From: Azophilus sp965220835
Lineage (GTDB): Bacteria; Pseudomonadota; Gammaproteobacteria; Pseudomonadales; Azotimanducaceae
Direction: 5' to 3'
Length of the DNA: 64,000 nt
Assembly (NCBI GenBank): GCA_965220835.1
Contig: OZ244842.1
Span: forward strand, 2,666,001-2,730,000
Shown: in pieces, positions 35,579 to 48,389 of the stretch
Numbering within the stretch: the first letter of the stretch is position 1
Layout of the letters: each line of letters begins with the position of its first letter
The notes under the pieces: model-generated
What the model saw: the letters and a program-made list of their open reading frames with translations, nothing else
Database searches by the model: none
Told to the model about the DNA's origin: nothing
Program-made: the position numbers and the translations under genes

Positions 35579-38076
35579 CTAGAACCCTCCAAACCGAGCG
35601 CCCACTTCCACGCCGAACTGCCGGGGCAGGCCATAGGAGGCCATCGTCCAGAGGGCGGCCACGGCCAGGTTGCCCGTGCGGTAGCGCTCGTCGGCCAGGT
35701 TGCGGCCGAACACTCGGAAGTAGTAGGCGCCGTCCTTGGTGGTGAAGGTGGAACTCCAGTTCAGCAGGTTGCGGCTGTTGGAGATGGCGTCGTACTCCGG
35801 GCCGAGGTCGGAGTAGGTGAACACCGAATCATCGACGAACGACCAGCTCAACGCGTGGGAGAGGTCACCCATGGCACCCGCGGAGTGCTCGAATGTGGCC
35901 ATGAGGTAGGCGGTCCAATCGGGGGAGCGGTTCACGGGCCGGTCGCTGAAGTCCACGTCGATGGTGCCGTCGAAATTGGTGTCGGCTTCATAGGCGGCGA
36001 ATTCCGCATCCTGGTAGCTGAAGTTCCCACTGAGAGTGAGGTATTCGTTGACCACCCAACTGCCCTCAAACTCGATGCCCTGGGCATCGAGCTTGGCGGC
36101 GTTGAAAAACAGGGTTTCCTGAAAGGAGCCGCCGCCAGGCAGGTCAAAGGTGGCGTTGAGCTGGCGCTGGGCGTCGTCGTAGCGGACGTTGAAATAGACG
36201 ATGTTCAAGCGCAGGGTGTTGTCCAGCAGATCGGTCTTCAGGCCCACCTCAATGCTCTTGGCGAACTCCGGGTCGATGGGCTGCAGTTGCAGCGGGTTGC
36301 CGAACGGCAACGGCTGGCCCACGGTGAAGGTGCCGGTCTGGTCATTGAAGGCGCCGGACTTGACGCTGCGCGAATAGGTGGCCCAACCGAAGACGTTGTC
36401 CTGGAAAAGGTAGCCTGCAGTGAGCCGGAAGCTCGGCTCGGTCCATGACTCCCGCTCCCGGGCCACGTTGATCGGGAAGCGGTCGAAGTCCGCCGCGTCG
36501 AGGGGCTCGTCCAAAGTGGCGAACAGGCCTTCGTTGGCGGTGTCCGTGCCGTCCAAGTACTGATAGAGAATCTGCGGCCGTCCAGTCCACTTCTTCTTCT
36601 CGTAAGTGAGGCGCACGCCGCCGCCCAGCTCCAGCCGCTCGGTGACTTGGTAGGTGGCGTCCGCAAAACCGGCCACCGCCTTGGCGTTCTGCTCATTGCA
36701 GAGCACCGAGGCGTTGTCGTTGTACGTGCCTGAAGCCAGCGCCGGGTAGCCGAGGTCGGTGAGCTGGTCGTTCAGCGGCGTTGGCGATGAGAAGAAGTAG
36801 TCCAAGAACCCCAGAATCTGGGTGACGCAGAACTTGTTGTCGTCCTTCTGGTAGAAGCCGCCCGCCACGAAGTTCACCGGGCCGTCGAAGCTCGATTCAA
36901 TGCGGATTTCCTGTTGGAAGGTCTCCCGGTCATCGTCGCGGGTGGCGTCGAACAGCGAGGCACGGGTGTGGCCGACGTAGGTGCTCGGCAGCCGCGACTC
37001 CTGCTCCCGGTAGCCGGTCACCGAGCGCAGGGTGAAGCGCTCGTTAAGGTCCCAATCCACGTGCCCGTAGATGCCATCCACATCCACTTGGTGGCCGTCG
37101 GCAATGGAAAAGAAGTCGTCGCGCTCCGATACGGCGGCGTGGTCAATGGGATCGCCGTCGAAGCTGCCGGGATATCCCAATGAGGTGAAAACCGAGGTCG
37201 CAGCGTTTTGGGCGACGATGGGCGGCGAGTCCATGTTGTCGCGGATCATCTCGTAGGTCAGGCGCACCTCGACGCCGTCTTGGGGCGCCCAGAGCAGCTT
37301 GAGGCGCCCTGAGAAGACATCGTCGCCACCGAGGCTGCGCCCGTCGCCCTCAAAGGTCTGGGGCACCAGTTCGCCCGTCCCGAAGAGCGTTATCGGATCA
37401 AAGCTGGTGGCCGAGGAGCCGTTCTTGTAGTAGCCGTCACTCTTCTGGTAGATGCCCGCCGCCCGCAGCGCCAGGGTCTCGCTGCCGAAGTTCACGGCAA
37501 ACTTGGTGTCCCAGCTATCGAACTCTGCGTAAGACGTGGAGACCTCCAGGCTTTGGCTGCCCAGTTCCGGCTTCTTGGTCTTGACGTTGATGACGCCGGC
37601 GGTGGTGTTCTTGCCGAACAAGGTGCCTTGGGGGCCGCGCAGCACCTCAATGGAGGCGATGTCGAAGGGTTCCAGCATCTGCGTCTGGGTGGACATCATC
37701 ACGAAGTCATCCACTGAGACGCCCACCGGCGACTCAACGTAGAGGATGATGCCGTCCTTGCCCACACCCCGCAGGCTGGGGTTGAAGGAGTTGAAGGCTG
37801 GGGCATTGCCGGTGACCAGGTTCGGCACCGCGGCGGTCATGTCGCCGATGTCGCGCATCAGCATTTGGTCCAGGTCTTCGTCGTCAAGCGCCGTCACCGA
37901 GATCGGCGTGATCTGGATGTCGGTCTCCCCGCGGCGGGTGGCGGTGACCAGAACCTCCTCCAGCTGCGCCTGGCCCAGCGCAGGCCCGGCGCCAGCGGCA
38001 GCAGGCCCAAGGCCGCGACAGCGAGCACCGCGCCCTTGATTCCAGTTGTTGACGTTAAACGTGTTTCTCCAAGCAT
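35579..38076 (-). CDS. TonB-dependent receptor with a frameshift in the signal peptide region
   Basis: An outer-membrane TonB-dependent receptor (about 830 residues), FecA/CirA-like. From LEEVLVTATRRGE onward the main frame is intact: plug domain with SLRGVGKDG and VLRGPQGTLFGKNTTAGV, and a 22-strand-type barrel ending in FGVEVGARFGGF with terminal Phe. The signal peptide lies in another frame: ATG 38076, MLGETRLTSTTG, then GAVLAVAALGLLPLAPGL. One missing base near 37980 (CTGCGCTG for expected CTGGCGCTG) separates them. With the base restored the protein is complete and exported. As it stands the intact frame to 38215 has no export signal. Pseudogene or assembly error cannot be decided here. 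Confidence 0.85.
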
Positions 38077-38246
38077 GGCATCCCCCATAGTGGATCCTCG
38101 GGTTGTGATTGGTGATCCTTGAGCATTGCTCAAGGCGTTCCGTCGCCGCAGGCACGAAGGCGAGCTTACTCCCCGCCTCGGGCGGCTTAGGTCTTGTCTC
38201 TCCGCAAGCGGACAAGTTAACACAGAACGGTGTGGGGCAGCAGGCG

Positions 38247-38295
38247 CGACCTTACGGTCACGGCGACCTTACGGTCACGGCGACCTTAAGGTCCG
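38247..38295. promoter_or_regulatory. Three tandem palindromes at 17-bp spacing upstream of the frameshifted receptor
   Basis: Units CGACCTTACGGTCACGG at 38247 and 38264 and CGACCTTAAGGTCCG at 38281 repeat with a 17-base period. Each contains GACCTTAyGGTC; the third copy, GACCTTAAGGTC, is a perfect 12-bp palindrome. They lie 170-220 bases upstream of the receptor start at 38076 and 45 bases after the stop of the other receptor gene. This looks like a multi-site operator; a transcription terminator is less likely because no T-run follows. Confidence 0.6.
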
Positions 38296-38340
38296 TTAGA
38301 GTTTCGCTGGCGCAAAACTTCGCGCTCCCCGGCCCGGGCG

Positions 38341-41004
38341 CTAGATCCTCACCCGAACGCCCAAGCTGTAGCTGATGCCGGGGTCGTAGCTTTCGTAGAG
38401 CAGGCCGCCTTGGGTCCAATCCACTTTCTCGTCGAGCAGGTTCTTGATCTTCAGTTCCACTTCCAGGTCGCTGCCGAAACGCATGAAGCTGTAGCGGAGC
38501 AGGAAGTCGATCTGACCGCGGGACTTCTCGACGATGTTGGGCGCATTCTCAGCACCAACCAAAATGATGCGCTCGCCGGTGTAGTTGTAGGCCAAGGAGC
38601 TCTCAATGCCACCCACATAGTCTGAGTAGGCCAGAATCAGGTTGCCCAAGATGTCGGATTGGCCGGTGATGTCGCGCTCGTTCTCATAGAGGCGGGCGAT
38701 GCGGCGCGAGCCGGTCACCGGCACGTCGGCGGCGGTCTTACCTTCACCGAACAGCGTCACTTCGGAGCTGATGAAGGAGATGTTGGCGTTGACCGTGAAG
38801 TGGTTCCACGCCTCGCCCCAGCCAAACCACTCGTCAAAGGACAGGTCTTTGCGCAGTTCCACTTCAATGCCCTCGAGTTCCGCGTCCTCGCCGTTGAACC
38901 AAGTGAAGATGTCATTCTGGGCCTGCACCTTGCCGATCTCGATGGGGTCGTCGAACGTCTTGCGGAAGACGCCGACCGACAGGCTGTCCGCAAAGCCGAA
39001 GTACCACTCCCAGCGGGCGTCCCAGTTGGTTAGGATGGCGGGCTTCAGGAACACGTTGCCCCGATAGAGGTTGGAATCCTCGGGGTTGCGGATGGTGGTG
39101 CCGGTGATCTCCAGCAGGCTCGGCCGGTTCACCGTTTCCGAATAGGCCAAGCGCACCTGCATGTCATTGACGAACTCGAAGGTCAGCGAAGCCGCTGGCA
39201 GGCTGTCCTGGTACTTGCGGCGGACCGCGTTGCTGCTGCCCGCTTCCGTATTGCCGCCGTAGGCGTCGGCGAACAGGATGGTCCGCTCCTCGCGCAGGCC
39301 AAGAGCCGCACGGATGCGCTGGGTGAGTTGGGCATCCAACCCCACGTACCATGCGCTGGTGTCCTCCCCGGAGTCGGCGAACGGGAAGATGCCGCTGGCG
39401 TTGGCGGCACCGGCTGAGAAGTCCCGGACGTCCAGATAGCCCTTGCCCCAATTGTCCAAGCCGAACAACTGCTGCGGGGTCATCAAGGCGATGTGGCTTG
39501 GCGCGGTTGAAGTCAGGTCGAACCGGAACAGGCGTTCGCGGCTGGCCCGAACCCGTTGGTAGTCCGCCCAGCCACCCTTGAAGATCACGTCCACGCTGCC
39601 TAGGAACAGGGGCAGCTCCGCATCCACGCCGTACTCCTCGATCTCATCCCTGAGCTTGGCGAACTGCCGGTCCGGCGCTTGGAAGACTTCGCGCAGGTCG
39701 CCGGCCGCCTGGCGGTTGGGCGTGACCACCTCTTCAAGGCCTTGGGCGTTGGTGGCATAGGTGTAGGTGCGGTTGTCCGGGGCATCCCGCGTGGCCGCGC
39801 CGTCAACCACCCGCCAGTTGACGCTGAGCTGGTCCACGCTGCCAACGTTGAAGTAGTGCTCGCCTTTAAGCTGGGTGGAGCGGATGTAGTTCTCCGTCCA
39901 CTGCAGGCGGTAGCTCACCACTTCGGTGCCGGTGCTGACGTCGTCCTCGCTGGACAGGCCACGGAACTGCTGGGTTTCGTCGTCCGTCTGGCGCAGGATC
40001 ACCTGCGAGAGCTGCACCGAATGGTCGTTGTTGAACTCCACGCCGAAGTTGACGAAGCCGCTCCAGTTGATGGTCTGACGGGTTGTGAGCTGTTGGTAGT
40101 CGACCGTCTGGGTGCTGCCGCCGTCCACGCCGGTGAATTCGTAGCGGCGAAAGTCCTTATCGCGGTTGTTGTAGTTGTTGGCGTATTTGCCGGCCAGCAG
40201 CAGGCCGACGGAGGCGCCGTTGTCTAGGTCGTGACGGTAGCCCGCCTCGGCGTCACCGGTCCAGTTGGGCTTTAGCCGGTCTTTCTCGCGGATGTGCCAG
40301 AAATTGTAGAAGCTCGCCCCCAAGGCAGCGCTTTCGGGCCAAGGCGTGTCCTCGAACTGTTCACTGGAAAGCAGCTTGATGTTGTCCGGGATGTTGCGCG
40401 TGCCGTCGTCGAAGCCCCAGTTGTCGTCGCCGCCGCCGTGATAGGACAGGCCGTCCCCGCCGGTGGTCTCGGAGTTGCCGCCGATCTGGGCCTTGACCGA
40501 CAGGTAGTTGTCCTCCGGAGTCGCCTTGGTGCGAATCATCACCACGCCGCCGCTGAAATCTCCGGAGTAGTCGGGCGAGAAGGTCTTCTGCACCAAAAGG
40601 CTGCGCACGATGCTGTTCGGCACGATGTCCAGCGGCACGGTTTTCTGGAACGGCACTGGCGAAGAGATGCGCGCGCCGTCCAGCACCGTGGACGAATAGC
40701 GCTCGCCAAGCCCGCGCACGTAAACGTATTTCCCGCCCACCAAGCTCAGGCCGGTCACGCGCGAGAGCGCATCGCCGACGCTGGTGTCGGCGAGCAGCGA
40801 AAGCGCCTCGGTGTCGAGCACGTTGGACACCTCCGACGTGGTGCGCTTTTCGTCCGGTATGAACTTGCCGAGCACCACCACTTCTTCCACCAGGCCGAGG
40901 GGGGGCGCCACCGGAGCGAGCTCTTCATCAGATTGGCCTTTCGCGCCGGAGGCGACAGCCGCAAGGAACGCTGCGATGAGCAGCTTGTTCTGGTATCGCT
41001 TCAT
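38341..41004 (-). CDS. TonB-dependent receptor paired with the triplicated lipoprotein
   Basis: A 887-residue outer-membrane active transporter. It has a signal peptide (KLLIAAFLAAVASGAKG), a plug domain with VEEVVVLGKF, SVGDALSRVTGLSLV, YVYVRGLGERYSSTVLDG (partial) and DFSGGVVMIRTK, and a long barrel ending in ISYSLGVRVRI. The YVRGLGERY segment is typical of the large Omp receptors found with beta-helix partner proteins in sphingomonads and marine gammaproteobacteria. It lies 40 bases downstream of the lipoprotein gene on the same strand, so the two likely share the promoter with the Pho-box-like site at 45007-45039. Ligand unknown; an organophosphorus compound is an inference. Confidence 0.92.
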   Translation of the reverse strand: MKRYQNKLLIAAFLAAVASGAKGQSDEELAPVAPPLGLVEEVVVLGKFIPDEKRTTSEVSNVLDTEALSLLADTSVGDALSRVTGLSLVGGKYVYVRGLGERYSSTVLDGARISSPVPFQKTVPLDIVPNSIVRSLLVQKTFSPDYSGDFSGGVVMIRTKATPEDNYLSVKAQIGGNSETTGGDGLSYHGGGDDNWGFDDGTRNIPDNIKLLSSEQFEDTPWPESAALGASFYNFWHIREKDRLKPNWTGDAEAGYRHDLDNGASVGLLLAGKYANNYNNRDKDFRRYEFTGVDGGSTQTVDYQQLTTRQTINWSGFVNFGVEFNNDHSVQLSQVILRQTDDETQQFRGLSSEDDVSTGTEVVSYRLQWTENYIRSTQLKGEHYFNVGSVDQLSVNWRVVDGAATRDAPDNRTYTYATNAQGLEEVVTPNRQAAGDLREVFQAPDRQFAKLRDEIEEYGVDAELPLFLGSVDVIFKGGWADYQRVRASRERLFRFDLTSTAPSHIALMTPQQLFGLDNWGKGYLDVRDFSAGAANASGIFPFADSGEDTSAWYVGLDAQLTQRIRAALGLREERTILFADAYGGNTEAGSSNAVRRKYQDSLPAASLTFEFVNDMQVRLAYSETVNRPSLLEITGTTIRNPEDSNLYRGNVFLKPAILTNWDARWEWYFGFADSLSVGVFRKTFDDPIEIGKVQAQNDIFTWFNGEDAELEGIEVELRKDLSFDEWFGWGEAWNHFTVNANISFISSEVTLFGEGKTAADVPVTGSRRIARLYENERDITGQSDILGNLILAYSDYVGGIESSLAYNYTGERIILVGAENAPNIVEKSRGQIDFLLRYSFMRFGSDLEVELKIKNLLDEKVDWTQGGLLYESYDPGISYSLGVRVRI

Positions 41005-41044
41005 TCGTCTATCCGCCGTGAGTCAAGGCCGTGAGCCGTTGGCG

Positions 41045-44899
<3,855 letters not shown>

Positions 44900-45006
44900 A
44901 ATACATAACCCTCTAAGCTAAACGGTGGTGCGACTGACTGCCCCGATGCACCGCAAGTGGTCTTAAACCCCAGCCACGCCGGCACGCTACTGCCTCAATT
45001 TGAAGA

Positions 45007-45039
45007 GATTGTGACGGCTTGATGACAAATCCATGACAG
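45007..45039 (-). promoter_or_regulatory. PhoB-box-like site upstream of the lipoprotein/TonB receptor operon
   Basis: On the minus strand three seven-base half-sites follow each other at exact 11-bp intervals: CTGTCAT (45039-45033), TTGTCAT (45028-45022) and CCGTCAC (45017-45011), separated by four-base AT-leaning spacers. This is the layout of PhoB-binding Pho boxes (CTGTCAT, N4, CTGTCAT). An AT-rich TTCAAAT lies about 10 bases beyond, where a -10 element would be. The site is 108-140 bases upstream of the lipoprotein GTG. Phosphate control is inferred. Confidence 0.6.
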
Positions 45040-45223
45040 ATTGAGTGGCGCGGTTGGGCTGACCCCGCCCGCGGCGAATTCCCTCGGTCAGGTTTGATAC
45101 CTGAGAAAAAACTGCATCGCTCCGTTCGGAACGAACTTCAAGGCGGGAAAAGAGGGGTTGCAAAGCCCAATTCACATAGGTACATTCATCCCTAGGAACT
45201 ATAGACCTAGTTACTTTAAGCCG

Positions 45224-45321
45224 AACTGCACAGCCACAACTGCACCGACACAACAGCTAACTCGGCACAACTAACTGCACGGGCACAACAACTGCACAGG
45301 CACAACAATCGAACAGGCACA
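45224..45321 (+). repeat. Degenerate tandem repeat AACTGCACnGnCACAAC
   Basis: Five to six irregular copies of a 14-21 base unit (AACTGCACAGCCAC, AACTGCACCGACACAAC, AACTGCACGGGCACAAC, AACTGCACAGGCACAAC and a decayed AATCGAACAGGCACA) fill the leader of the small lipoprotein gene, ending 17 bases before its ATG. The remaining part of the 44900-45337 gap holds the Pho-box-like site. Confidence 0.85.
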
Positions 45322-45337
45322 TAAAGGAACCCTGAAC

Positions 45338-45616
45338 ATGAAACTCCGCACAATCCGCAACTTTGCGATACTCCTGCCCTTGGCTCTTGGCATGGCTGCC
45401 TGTGCCAGCACCGGCTTCGATGCGGCTGAGCAACAGGCCACCCACGCTTGGTACGCGAAGGAAGCCAAGACCGAACGGGACTACAAGCTCGACCAAGCCC
45501 AATGTTCCGAGGCCCACGAAATCGCCACGACGGAGCCAATGGCGAAAGACTCACTGTCGTTCGAGGGCTATCACAACTGCATGCTCACAAAGGGCTACGT
45601 GCTCAGAACCTACTAG
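45338..45616 (+). CDS. Small lipoprotein, 92 residues
   Basis: A secreted lipoprotein: positively charged start, hydrophobic FAILLPLALGM, lipobox MAAC with Cys about residue 22, then a soluble tail of about 70 residues with a single CSEAHEIATTEP region and a CMLTKGYVLRTY end. The YHNCMLTKGY close resembles small DUF4156-like or glycine-zipper-free envelope lipoproteins, but I cannot name the family. Two Cys in the mature part could form a disulfide in the periplasm. Expressed from its own promoter behind the tandem repeat; divergent from the Pho-box operon. Confidence 0.75.
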   Translation: MKLRTIRNFAILLPLALGMAACASTGFDAAEQQATHAWYAKEAKTERDYKLDQAQCSEAHEIATTEPMAKDSLSFEGYHNCMLTKGYVLRTY

Positions 45617-45693
45617 GCTCGGAACCTGCTAGAACGAGGGCTGCGGCGCGGCGAAACGAGCCGCGACGCAGCCATTTCCCTCCCCACCCCTGC

Positions 45694-45750
45694 CCTGCAT
45701 CCGCTCCCCGCGCCTGCATCCCCTCCCCACCCCTGCATCCCCTCCCCACC
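45694..45750. repeat. Three 19-bp C-rich tandem repeats (G-rich on the minus strand)
   Basis: CCTGCATCCsCTCCCCrCC occurs at 45694, 45713 and 45732, within a pyrimidine-rich tract from about 45671 to 45765. On the minus strand this gives repeated GGTGGGGAGGGG runs able to form G-quadruplexes. It lies in the 252-base gap between the small lipoprotein and the SMP-30 gene. Confidence 0.88.
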
Positions 45751-45868
45751 CTGCGTCCCCCAAACGCGCCCTCGCCGGTACATGGAGCCCATCACGCAGT
45801 GTTGCGGTCCCGCCTAGGGTCATTCTTGGCTGTGGGCTACAACGCCGGGTCTCAGGTACACTGACAGC

Positions 45869-46702
45869 ATGCAAACTGAAGTTCTCGCCCAAGGGCTGTG
45901 CTTCCCCGAGGGTCCGCGCTGGCGCGACGGCAAGCTCTGGTGCTCCGACATGCATGCCGGCGAGGTGGTCACCGTGGATGCCGACGGCACCGTCACGTCC
46001 GTCCTTGAGGTGGCCAACGACCCATCCGGCCTCGGCTGGCTGCCGAACGGCGACCTGCTGGTGGTCTCAATGACGGACCGCCGCCTGCTGGCTTGGGACG
46101 GCGAGGCCTTGCGCCTCCACGCCGACCTGTGGGACATGGCCCAGTTCCACCTCAACGACATGGTGGTGGATGCCGCCGGGCGGGCCTATGTGGGCAATTT
46201 CGGCTTCGACCTGCACGCCCAAAAGAAGCCGAAACCGGCCAAAATCATCGTGGTGGAGCCCGATGGCGGTGCCCGGGTTGCTGCGGACGAGATGCTGTTT
46301 CCCAACGGCACTGTCATCACCCCGGATGGCAGCCAGCTCATCGTTGCTGAGTCCTGGGGCGCACGGCTGACGGCGTTCGACCTGGACGCCGAAGGCAACC
46401 TGTCCAACCGCCGGGTCTGGGCCACCCTCGCCGATGGCGGGGTTCCCGACGGCATCTGCCTGGATGAGGCCGGCGGCATCTGGGTGGCCTCCCCCTCCAC
46501 CAACGAATGCCTGCGCTTGGTCGAGGGCGGCGAGGTGACCCATCGCGTGTCCACGGACCAAGGCGCCTTCGCCTGCATGCTGGGCGGCACGACCCTGCAC
46601 ATCCTCACGTGCTCCAGCTCCGATCCGGATGTCTGCCGGAAAAAGCGCTCCGGGCGCGTTGAGGTGGTGGAGGCTCCCTACGCAGGTGCCGGTTTTCCGT
46701 GA
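45869..46702 (+). CDS. SMP-30/gluconolactonase/LRE-family protein
   Basis: A six-bladed beta-propeller metal-dependent lactonase, 277 residues, cytoplasmic (no signal peptide). Metal ligands of the family can be placed: Glu in CFPEGPRW, Asn in FHLNDMVVD, and Asp in VPDGICLDEAGGIWVA. PNGDLLVV and LFPNGTVITPDG are typical propeller strands. The likely reaction is opening of a sugar or aldonic lactone. It starts a co-oriented pair with the acyl-CoA dehydrogenase gene, 9 bases downstream, so they may act in one catabolic route, though their reactions are not obviously linked. Confidence 0.88.
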   Translation: MQTEVLAQGLCFPEGPRWRDGKLWCSDMHAGEVVTVDADGTVTSVLEVANDPSGLGWLPNGDLLVVSMTDRRLLAWDGEALRLHADLWDMAQFHLNDMVVDAAGRAYVGNFGFDLHAQKKPKPAKIIVVEPDGGARVAADEMLFPNGTVITPDGSQLIVAESWGARLTAFDLDAEGNLSNRRVWATLADGGVPDGICLDEAGGIWVASPSTNECLRLVEGGEVTHRVSTDQGAFACMLGGTTLHILTCSSSDPDVCRKKRSGRVEVVEAPYAGAGFP

Positions 46703-46711
46703 GTTAGGCCA

Positions 46712-47869
46712 ATGACCACCCTATACCAAAACTACCGTTCACCTTGGCTGAACGAAGAGCTCGACATGCTCAGGGACGCTGCCCGCAAATTCTTCGAACG
46801 GGAGTTCAAGCCGCACAACGAACGCTGGCTGACCCAAGGCGAAATCGACCGGGACGCGTGGAACAAGGCGGGCGAAGCCGGCCTGCTGTGCGCGGAGATG
46901 CCGGAACGCTACGGCGGTGCCGGCGGCGACTACCGACACGAAACCGTGGTAATGGAAGAGTTTTTGCGGCTCGGTCTCACCGGCTTCGGCTACCAAGTGC
47001 ACAGCAGCATCGTCGCCCCCTACATCCTGCATTACGGCGATGAGGCGCAGCGCCAACGGTGGCTGCCCAAGATGGCCACCGGCGAACTGGTCGGCGCCAT
47101 CGCCATGACCGAACCACACACCGGCTCGGACCTGCAGAGCGTGCGCACCACGGCCCTACGCGAAGGCGACGACTACATCATCAACGGCGCCAAAACCTAC
47201 ATCACCAACGGCCAGCATGCCGATCTGGTGATCGTGGTGGCCAAGACGGATCCCAGCCAAGGCGCGAAGGGCATCTCCCTGATCGTCGTGGAGACCGACA
47301 ACCCCGGGTTCCAGCGCGGGCGCAACCTGAAGAAAATGGGTCTCCAAGCGGCCGACACCTCCGAGATGGCCTTCGCCGACTGCCGGGTGCCGGCCACCAA
47401 TCGGCTTGGCGACGAGGAGGGCAAAGGGTTCATCCAACTGATGCAGCAACTGCCCCAGGAACGGCTGAACATCGCCCAAGCCGGGGTGGTGGCCATGGAG
47501 CGGGCCATCGAGCTCACGCTGGGCTTCGTGAAGGAACGCCAAGCGTTTGGCCAGCGCGTGCTGGACTTCCAGAACTCCAAGTTCAAGCTGGCCGAATGCA
47601 AGACCCAATCCCTGATTGCCCGCACCTTCGTCGATCAATGCCTAGTGCGGCACCTGCAAGGCGAGCTCGACGCCGCCACCGCATCAATGGCCAAGTACTG
47701 GTGCACGGACCGGCAATGCGAAGTCATCGACGAGTGCGTGCAACTGCATGGCGGCGCGGGCTACATGGACGAATACGAGATCTCCCGAATGTACGCCGAC
47801 GCCAGAGTGCAGAAAATCTACGGCGGGACCAACGAGATCATGAAGGAGCTGATCAGCCGAACGTTGTAG
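46712..47869 (+). CDS. Acyl-CoA dehydrogenase
   Basis: An FAD enzyme that introduces the alpha,beta double bond into acyl-CoA in fatty-acid or branched-chain degradation. The 385 residues match the family's length. Visible: CAEMPERYGGAGGDYRHE, the signature AIAMTEPHTGSDLQSVRT (FAD/substrate contacts), FMN-free middle beta domain ending with KMGLQAADTSEMAFADCRVP (partial), QRVLDFQNSKFKLAE and C-terminal YGGTNEIMKELISRTL. The catalytic Glu is expected in the last region. Chain-length preference cannot be read. It lies 9 bases after the SMP-30 gene. Confidence 0.93.
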   Translation: MTTLYQNYRSPWLNEELDMLRDAARKFFEREFKPHNERWLTQGEIDRDAWNKAGEAGLLCAEMPERYGGAGGDYRHETVVMEEFLRLGLTGFGYQVHSSIVAPYILHYGDEAQRQRWLPKMATGELVGAIAMTEPHTGSDLQSVRTTALREGDDYIINGAKTYITNGQHADLVIVVAKTDPSQGAKGISLIVVETDNPGFQRGRNLKKMGLQAADTSEMAFADCRVPATNRLGDEEGKGFIQLMQQLPQERLNIAQAGVVAMERAIELTLGFVKERQAFGQRVLDFQNSKFKLAECKTQSLIARTFVDQCLVRHLQGELDAATASMAKYWCTDRQCEVIDECVQLHGGAGYMDEYEISRMYADARVQKIYGGTNEIMKELISRTL

Positions 47870-47877
47870 ACCAGGCC

Positions 47878-48249
47878 TCACCAAGGCGCCGCTTGGCGGG
47901 TGAAGGCCACGGCGAAGATGTAGCCGACGCTCAGCAGGGCGCCAATCAGGCCAACGGACTTGAGGGCGGTTGAACGGCCCCTGAGGGTCAGGACGCCGAA
48001 ACCGATGTAGGCGGCAAGGCCGGCCAGCTTGGCGCCCAGCCAGCCCTCCAGCAGCGAAATCTGCGCCATTACCGCCAAGCCAACCCCCATGGCAAGCAGT
48101 GCCGAGTCAATGACGTGGGGCAACACGCGCACCGCCCTGGCCTTGAGCAAGTCCTGGCTCGTTTGGTTGGACGACAGCGCCCAGAACGCGCGCAGGATGA
48201 AGCCGACCACCGTGGCATAGGCTAATATGACGTGCACCAACTTCAGCAT
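47878..48249 (-). CDS. SirB-like membrane protein
   Basis: A 123-residue integral membrane protein with four hydrophobic helices (LVHVILAYATVVGFILRAF, LPHVIDSALLAMGVGLAVM, LAGLAAYIGFGVLTL, VGLIGALLSVGYIFAVAF). The beginning MLKLVHVILAYATVVGF and the LPHVIDSALL segment match the SirB (invasion gene regulator) family, whose biochemical role is unclear. The internal ATG at 48249 is preferred over 48282 because the family starts here. It ends 9 bases after the acyl-CoA dehydrogenase stop (convergent) and is divergent from the AGCS symporter gene. Confidence 0.8.
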   Translation of the reverse strand: MLKLVHVILAYATVVGFILRAFWALSSNQTSQDLLKARAVRVLPHVIDSALLAMGVGLAVMAQISLLEGWLGAKLAGLAAYIGFGVLTLRGRSTALKSVGLIGALLSVGYIFAVAFTRQAAPW

Positions 48250-48389
48250 GCATGATTCCTGATTGCGGGCTATGGCGCTCAATGGGATGAGCCTTGGGCG
48301 CCAGAACGCCGTGATTGGCCATTATTGCTGACCCTTGCGTTAGGGAGTAGCTCATTTCCACCGGCATTGATGCAGCCATAGACGCCGCC

